This document shows positions 4,537 through 5,490 of a DNA stretch of 5,490 nt, piece after piece. A model generated the notes under the pieces. That model ran no database searches and was not told the DNA's origin. It worked only from the letters and a program-made list of their open reading frames with translations. Source of the stretch: Clostridia bacterium (GTDB lineage Bacteria > Bacillota > Clostridia > Oscillospirales > SIG627); contig JAFTEP010000116.1 of assembly GCA_017453605.1 (NCBI GenBank), positions 1 to 5,490 on the forward strand. Reading direction: 5' to 3'. The translations under genes were made by a program, and so were the position numbers. Position 1 is the stretch's first letter. Each line of letters begins with the position of its first letter.

Positions 4537-5490
4537 TTACCACTCCGCTACCGTGCCGTCGGCGTTGCGCCAGACGGGATTCTTCCAGTTGTGGCCCTCT
4601 TTTGCCGCTTCCAGGACCTTTCTTTCGTTGATCTCTATCCCGAGGCCGGGAGCTTCGGGGATCTTCACCGCGCCGTCGCAATAGTCGAAGACCTTCGGGT
4701 CGGCGAGGTAGTCGAGCAGATCGCTGCCCTGATTGTAGTGGATGCCGAGGCTCTGCTCCTGGATGAAGGCGTTGGGAGTGCAGGCGTCCATCTGCAGGCA
4801 GGCCGCGAGCGCGATCGGTCCGAGCGGACAGTGAGGAGCGACGGCGACGTCGTAGGCCTCGGCCATCGCCGAGATCTTGCGGCATTCGAGGATGCCGCCC
4901 GCGTGGGAGAGGTCTGGCTGGATGATGTCGACGACGCCCTGAGAAAAGATCTTCTTGAAATCCCAGCGAGTGAAGAGCCTCTCGCCGAGCGCGATCGGAG
5001 TCGAGGTGTGCTTTGAGATCTCCGAGAGCGCCTCGTAGTTCTCGCTGAGGACCGGCTCCTCTATGAACATGAGTTTATACTTCTCAAGTTCTTTTGCGAG
5101 CACCTTCGCCATGCTCTTGTGGACTCTGCCGTGGAAATCTACCGCGATCCCGAAGTCGTCACCGCAGGTCTCGCGGATCGCCTCGACCCTCTTGCAGGCG
5201 GCGTCGATCTTCGAGAAGTTGTCGATAAAACCGAGTTCCTCCGTCGCGTTCATCTTGACCGCGTCGAAGCCGAGCTTCTTCTGCTCGAGAGCCGCCCTGC
5301 CGACGTCGTTCGGTCTGTCGCCGCCGACCCAGCAGTAGACGCGGACGTTCTTGCGGCACTTCCCGCCGAGAAACTCGTAAACCGGCATGTTGTAATATTT
5401 TCCCTTGATGTCCCAAAGCGCCTGCTCGATGCCGCTGATCGCGCTGGTCGTGACCGGACCGCCGCGGTAGAACGCGCCCCTGTAGAGCAC
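4537..5490 (-). CDS. dgoD: D-galactonate dehydratase (DgoD-like, enolase superfamily), N-terminus off the window
   Basis: The frame runs off the right edge; 317 residues are visible of about 382 expected. The enzyme removes water from a hexonate, most likely D-galactonate, giving 2-keto-3-deoxygalactonate; it is Mg-dependent and cytosolic. Numbering from the edge, the metal ligands are Asp118 ('AVDFHGRVH'), Glu144 ('FIEEPV') and Glu170 ('LGERLF'). The catalytic histidines are His120 and His220 ('APHCPLGP'). All five are offset by exactly 65 from the E. coli DgoD residues D183, E209, E235, H185 and H285 as I recall them. So about 65 residues lie beyond the edge and there are no internal gaps up to His220. 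'QPDLSHAGGI', 'QEQSLGIHYN' and the C-terminal 'NPVWRNADGTVAEW' are also DgoD hallmarks. The protein heads the visible operon, 4 bases before the aldolase. The promoter and any regulator must lie past 5490. A related sugar-acid substrate cannot be excluded. Confidence 0.92.
   Translation of the reverse strand: MLYRGAFYRGGPVTTSAISGIEQALWDIKGKYYNMPVYEFLGGKCRKNVRVYCWVGGDRPNDVGRAALEQKKLGFDAVKMNATEELGFIDNFSKIDAACKRVEAIRETCGDDFGIAVDFHGRVHKSMAKVLAKELEKYKLMFIEEPVLSENYEALSEISKHTSTPIALGERLFTRWDFKKIFSQGVVDIIQPDLSHAGGILECRKISAMAEAYDVAVAPHCPLGPIALAACLQMDACTPNAFIQEQSLGIHYNQGSDLLDYLADPKVFDYCDGAVKIPEAPGLGIEINERKVLEAAKEGHNWKNPVWRNADGTVAEW

Overview
The window looks like chromosomal DNA from an uncultured, fairly GC-rich Clostridia-type Firmicute, probably gut-associated. 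The evidence is the strong GGAGG-type ribosome binding sites, a BspA-type leucine-rich-repeat (LRR) surface lipoprotein with an 'H-x-F-x-x-W' cysteine module, and a PfkB/Eda/DgoD sugar-acid operon of clostridial flavour. Two kinds of dispersed non-coding repeat, of the sort common in such genomes, support this. The taxon is inferred from style, not proven.

Layout, left to right. (1) Plus strand, 1-531: the C-terminal 176 residues of an unrecognised protein whose start lies off the left edge. (2) Plus strand, 574-1974: a 466-residue secreted lipoprotein with 14 tandem LRR_5 repeats. It lies 42 bases downstream with no visible terminator between, so the two genes probably share a transcript. 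(3) 1975-2348: a gene-free stretch between convergent genes, holding a short GC-rich repeat, a long inverted repeat of the TGTCATTCTGAGCGAAGCGAA type, a perfect 11-bp hairpin and a strong bidirectional terminator. (4) Minus strand, 2349-2720: a 123-residue YegP-like protein made of two DUF1508 repeats, with its own clear promoter (TTTACA, 17 bases, TACAAT with an extended -10) and RBS. (5) Minus strand, 5490 down to 2848: a tight three-gene operon in the order dgoD-like dehydratase (start off the right edge), KDPG-type aldolase, PfkB-type 2-keto-3-deoxy sugar-acid kinase. The spacers are 4 and 2 bases.

The operon encodes a complete De Ley-Doudoroff-type catabolic route. A hexonate, most likely D-galactonate, is dehydrated to a 2-keto-3-deoxy acid. 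The kinase phosphorylates this at C6, and the aldolase cleaves the product to pyruvate and glyceraldehyde 3-phosphate. The kinase is PfkB-fold rather than the DgoK type of the E. coli dgo operon, so the pathway is assembled from non-orthologous parts.

I see no defence system, CRISPR array, mobile-element gene, tRNA or rRNA, and nothing that convincingly amounts to a new system. The most unusual material is the stacked intergenic repeats at 1982-2338.
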